Source of the DNA: Streptomyces pluripotens
GTDB taxonomy: Bacteria; Actinomycetota; Actinomycetes; Streptomycetales; Streptomycetaceae
Reading direction: 5' to 3'
Length of the DNA: 64,000 nt
Assembly (NCBI RefSeq): GCF_000802245.2
Contig: NZ_CP021080.1
Location: 4,898,001-4,962,000 of the forward strand
A program made the translations under genes and the position numbers. Under the pieces are notes generated by a model. That model saw nothing but the letters and a program-made list of their open reading frames with translations. It ran no database searches and was not told where the DNA came from. Shown one piece after another: positions 62,477 to 64,000 of this stretch (positions are counted from its first letter, which is position 1; each line of letters starts with the position of its first letter).

Positions 62477-63127
62477 ATGGCGCAGCAGGACACCGATCAG
62501 CAGCACGCGGGAGTGCTCCCCGTCGACGACGAGGGGTACGTCGTCGACACGGGGGACTGCGAGGAGCGCGAGAAGGCTTGGCGGGAGCGCGGAACCTCGC
62601 GGCCGATCACGGTCGTCGGCAACCCGGTGTTGCACAGGGAGTGCAAGGATGTCACCGAGTTCGGTGAGGAGCTCCAGCAGTTGGTCGCCGACATGTTCAC
62701 CAGTCAGCGCACCGCCGAGGGCGTGGGTCTGGCCGCCAACCAGATCGGTGTCGACCTGAAGGTCTTCGTCTATGACTGCCCCGACGACGAGGGTGTCAGG
62801 CATACCGGCGTGGTGTGCAACCCGAAGTTGGTCGAACTGCCTGCCGACAGGCGTCGGCTGGACGACAGCAACGAGGGCTGTCTGTCCGTGCCGACGGCGT
62901 ACGCGCCGCTCGCGCGTCCCGACTACGCCGAGGTGACCGGGCAGGACGAGCGAGGCAACCCGATCAAGGTACGCGGCACGGGCTACTTCGCACGCTGTTT
63001 GCAGCACGAGACCGATCACCTCTACGGCTCCCTCTACATCGACCGCCTGTCCAAGCGGGACCGCAAGGACGCGCTGCGGCAGATGGCCGAGAACGAACCA
63101 CGCTACCCGGTGGTCGCCAACGACTAG
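62477..63127 (+). CDS. def: peptide deformylase
   Basis: 216 aa from ATG 62477. The three deformylase motifs are intact: [10 protein letters not shown] (about residue 78), EGCLSVP (about 133, metal Cys) and QHETDHLYG (about 175, metal His pair and catalytic Glu). The enzyme removes formyl from the first Met of new proteins and is bound to the ribosome. An N-terminal extension of about 40 residues is longer than E. coli Def, as usual in actinobacteria. A terminator follows. Confidence 0.95.
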   Translation: MAQQDTDQQHAGVLPVDDEGYVVDTGDCEEREKAWRERGTSRPITVVGNPVLHRECKDVTEFGEELQQLVADMFTSQRTAEGVGLAANQIGVDLKVFVYDCPDDEGVRHTGVVCNPKLVELPADRRRLDDSNEGCLSVPTAYAPLARPDYAEVTGQDERGNPIKVRGTGYFARCLQHETDHLYGSLYIDRLSKRDRKDALRQMAENEPRYPVVAND

Positions 63128-63147
63128 GTGCCGCCGGACCGCCCGGG

Positions 63148-63177
63148 CGCCCGATCGGGATCTCTCCCGTTCGGGCG
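63148..63177 (+). terminator. terminator after def
   Basis: 13-base arms (63148-63160 with 63165-63177) pair with one T/T mismatch around a TCTC loop and are followed by TCTTTCG. The rest of the 292-base gap up to 63419 should hold the promoter of the terpene synthase gene; I see no clear -35/-10 pair. Confidence 0.75.
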
Positions 63178-63419
63178 TCTTTCGCATGGCCCCGGCTCGC
63201 TCGTTCGTGCGTCGTACAGCCGGTCCCCTCCGCGTTCCTGGTGATCCCTAATCAGTCACGCGAGGGGGGATTCTCGGCACCTTGGGGTAGTGAGTGAAGC
63301 AAATCCGTTCCCATGACGGTCAGTTGTGGTGCTGAATGGGAAGTGCGGGGATACGCAACGGCGCGCGCCCGGCACAACGGAAGGGGCGTGCGCTCCTGGC
63401 GGGTGAGAGGGGTTTGTTC

Positions 63420-64000
63420 GTGCAAGCTTTCCCACACGGCACCACAGCGACGCCCACGGCGGTCGTAGTCCCACCCTCACTGGCGCTCCCGGTGATCGAG
63501 TCCGCCTTTTCCCGGCAGCTGCATCCGTATTGGCCGCAGCTTCAGGAGAAGACACGTCTCTGGCTGCTCGAAAAGCGGCTCATGCCGGCGGACAAGGTGC
63601 AGGAATATGCCGACGGACTGTGCTACACCGACCTCATGGCCGGCTACTACACAGGAGCCACCGACGAGGTCCTGCAGGCCGTAGCCGATTACAGTGCCTG
63701 GTTCTTCGTCTGGGACGACCGCCACGACCGCGACATCGTGCACGGCCGGGCCGGGGACTGGCGACGGCTCAGGTACCGCCTGCATGCGGCGCTCGACGCG
63801 CCCAGGCACCATCTGCACCACCCGGACCCGCTGGTCGCGGGCTTCGCCGACAGCGTGCTGCGGCTGTACGGGTTCCTGCCGCGCACCTGGAACCAGCGGT
63901 TCGGCCGGCACTTCCACACGGTGATCGAGGCCTACGACCGCGAATTCCGCAACCGCACCGAGGGATACATCCCCGGCGTCGAGGAATACCTCGCACTGCG
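63420..64000 (+). CDS. eizA: epi-isozizaene synthase (sesquiterpene cyclase), 3'-truncated by window edge
   Basis: GTG 63420 with GAGAGGGG upstream; 193 codons are visible of about 360 expected. The N-terminus FPHGTTATPTAVVVPPSLAL and blocks such as LLEKRLMPADKVQEYADGL match epi-isozizaene synthase of S. coelicolor from memory. The Asp-rich metal motif is WDDRHDRD (about residue 99). The enzyme cyclises farnesyl diphosphate to epi-isozizaene, precursor of the antibiotic albaflavenone. The second metal motif and the partner P450 gene lie beyond the window. Confidence 0.92.
   Translation, partial: MQAFPHGTTATPTAVVVPPSLALPVIESAFSRQLHPYWPQLQEKTRLWLLEKRLMPADKVQEYADGLCYTDLMAGYYTGATDEVLQAVADYSAWFFVWDDRHDRDIVHGRAGDWRRLRYRLHAALDAPRHHLHHPDPLVAGFADSVLRLYGFLPRTWNQRFGRHFHTVIEAYDREFRNRTEGYIPGVEEYLAL

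Noticed and set aside
1..64000. CRISPR arrays, IS elements, prophage or rRNA genes
   Set aside because: No spaced repeats, transposase, integrase, phage structural gene or rRNA sequence was found by reading.

Overview
The window is high-GC chromosomal DNA of a Streptomyces. The evidence is strong third-position G/C bias, GTG starts, near absence of TTA codons, and actinomycete-specific genes: the WhiB-family gene wblC, sigR-rsrA, adnAB, a mycoredoxin, UvrD2 and epi-isozizaene synthase. From memory, the gene order follows the conserved S. coelicolor core region around SCO5173-SCO5222. No phage genes, insertion sequences or CRISPR arrays were seen.

Layout. 1-2110: end of an alpha/beta hydrolase and a membrane-anchored DUF3152 protease-like protein. 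2564-7758: a compact, translationally coupled polysaccharide-type operon with a PelF-like GT4 glycosyltransferase, a polytopic membrane protein, a 38-codon ORF, a sugar-nucleotide epimerase-like SDR and a spherulin-4/GH135-like protein. 7822-9000: moeZ, behind a sigma-R promoter. 9247-15471 (minus): two tandem TAP-type lipoprotein peptidases and a large LPG-synthase/pseudokinase-like membrane protein. 15658-29319: an alkyltransferase-like protein, the AdnAB helicase-nuclease, an M20 dipeptidase, NudC, a methyltransferase, a mycoredoxin (minus, sigma-R promoter) and UvrD2. 29333-30667: wblC with a WblC-type promoter, a long upstream ORF and an intrinsic attenuator, followed by a coupled small gene. 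30865-33442 (minus): a UbiB-like kinase and a ThiF/TOMM-like protein.

33780-41983: a YgjP-type metallopeptidase, a TerD-AIM24 fusion with two AIM24 paralogues, NUDIX plus DUF2342, an SDR, moaE and a 57-aa membrane protein. 42033-46868: a Lon-like PDZ protease, a PPA1309 protein and a giant UPF0182 membrane protein. 46951-49231: two identical initiator tRNA-Met genes flanking a Sel1-repeat gene. 49380-52633: a Fur-family regulator beside a catalase remnant, a CBS protein, hisN, a TetR regulator and an SMR transporter. 52731-57346: rsgA, aroA, an M50 protease, a SRAP-domain protein and a hydrolase. 57353-64000: sigR-rsrA with its own sigma-R promoter, an HD-GYP gene coupled to a degenerate HD gene carrying two TTA codons, a TPR protein, peptide deformylase and the start of the epi-isozizaene synthase gene.

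Two themes connect the genes. Thiol and translation stress: sigma-R promoters (GGAAT-N18-GTT) stand before moeZ, mrx and sigR, and the antibiotic-response regulator wblC lies nearby. DNA repair: ATL, AdnA, AdnB, UvrD2 and SRAP. The least described parts are the PelF/epimerase/spherulin operon and the TerD-AIM24 cassette.
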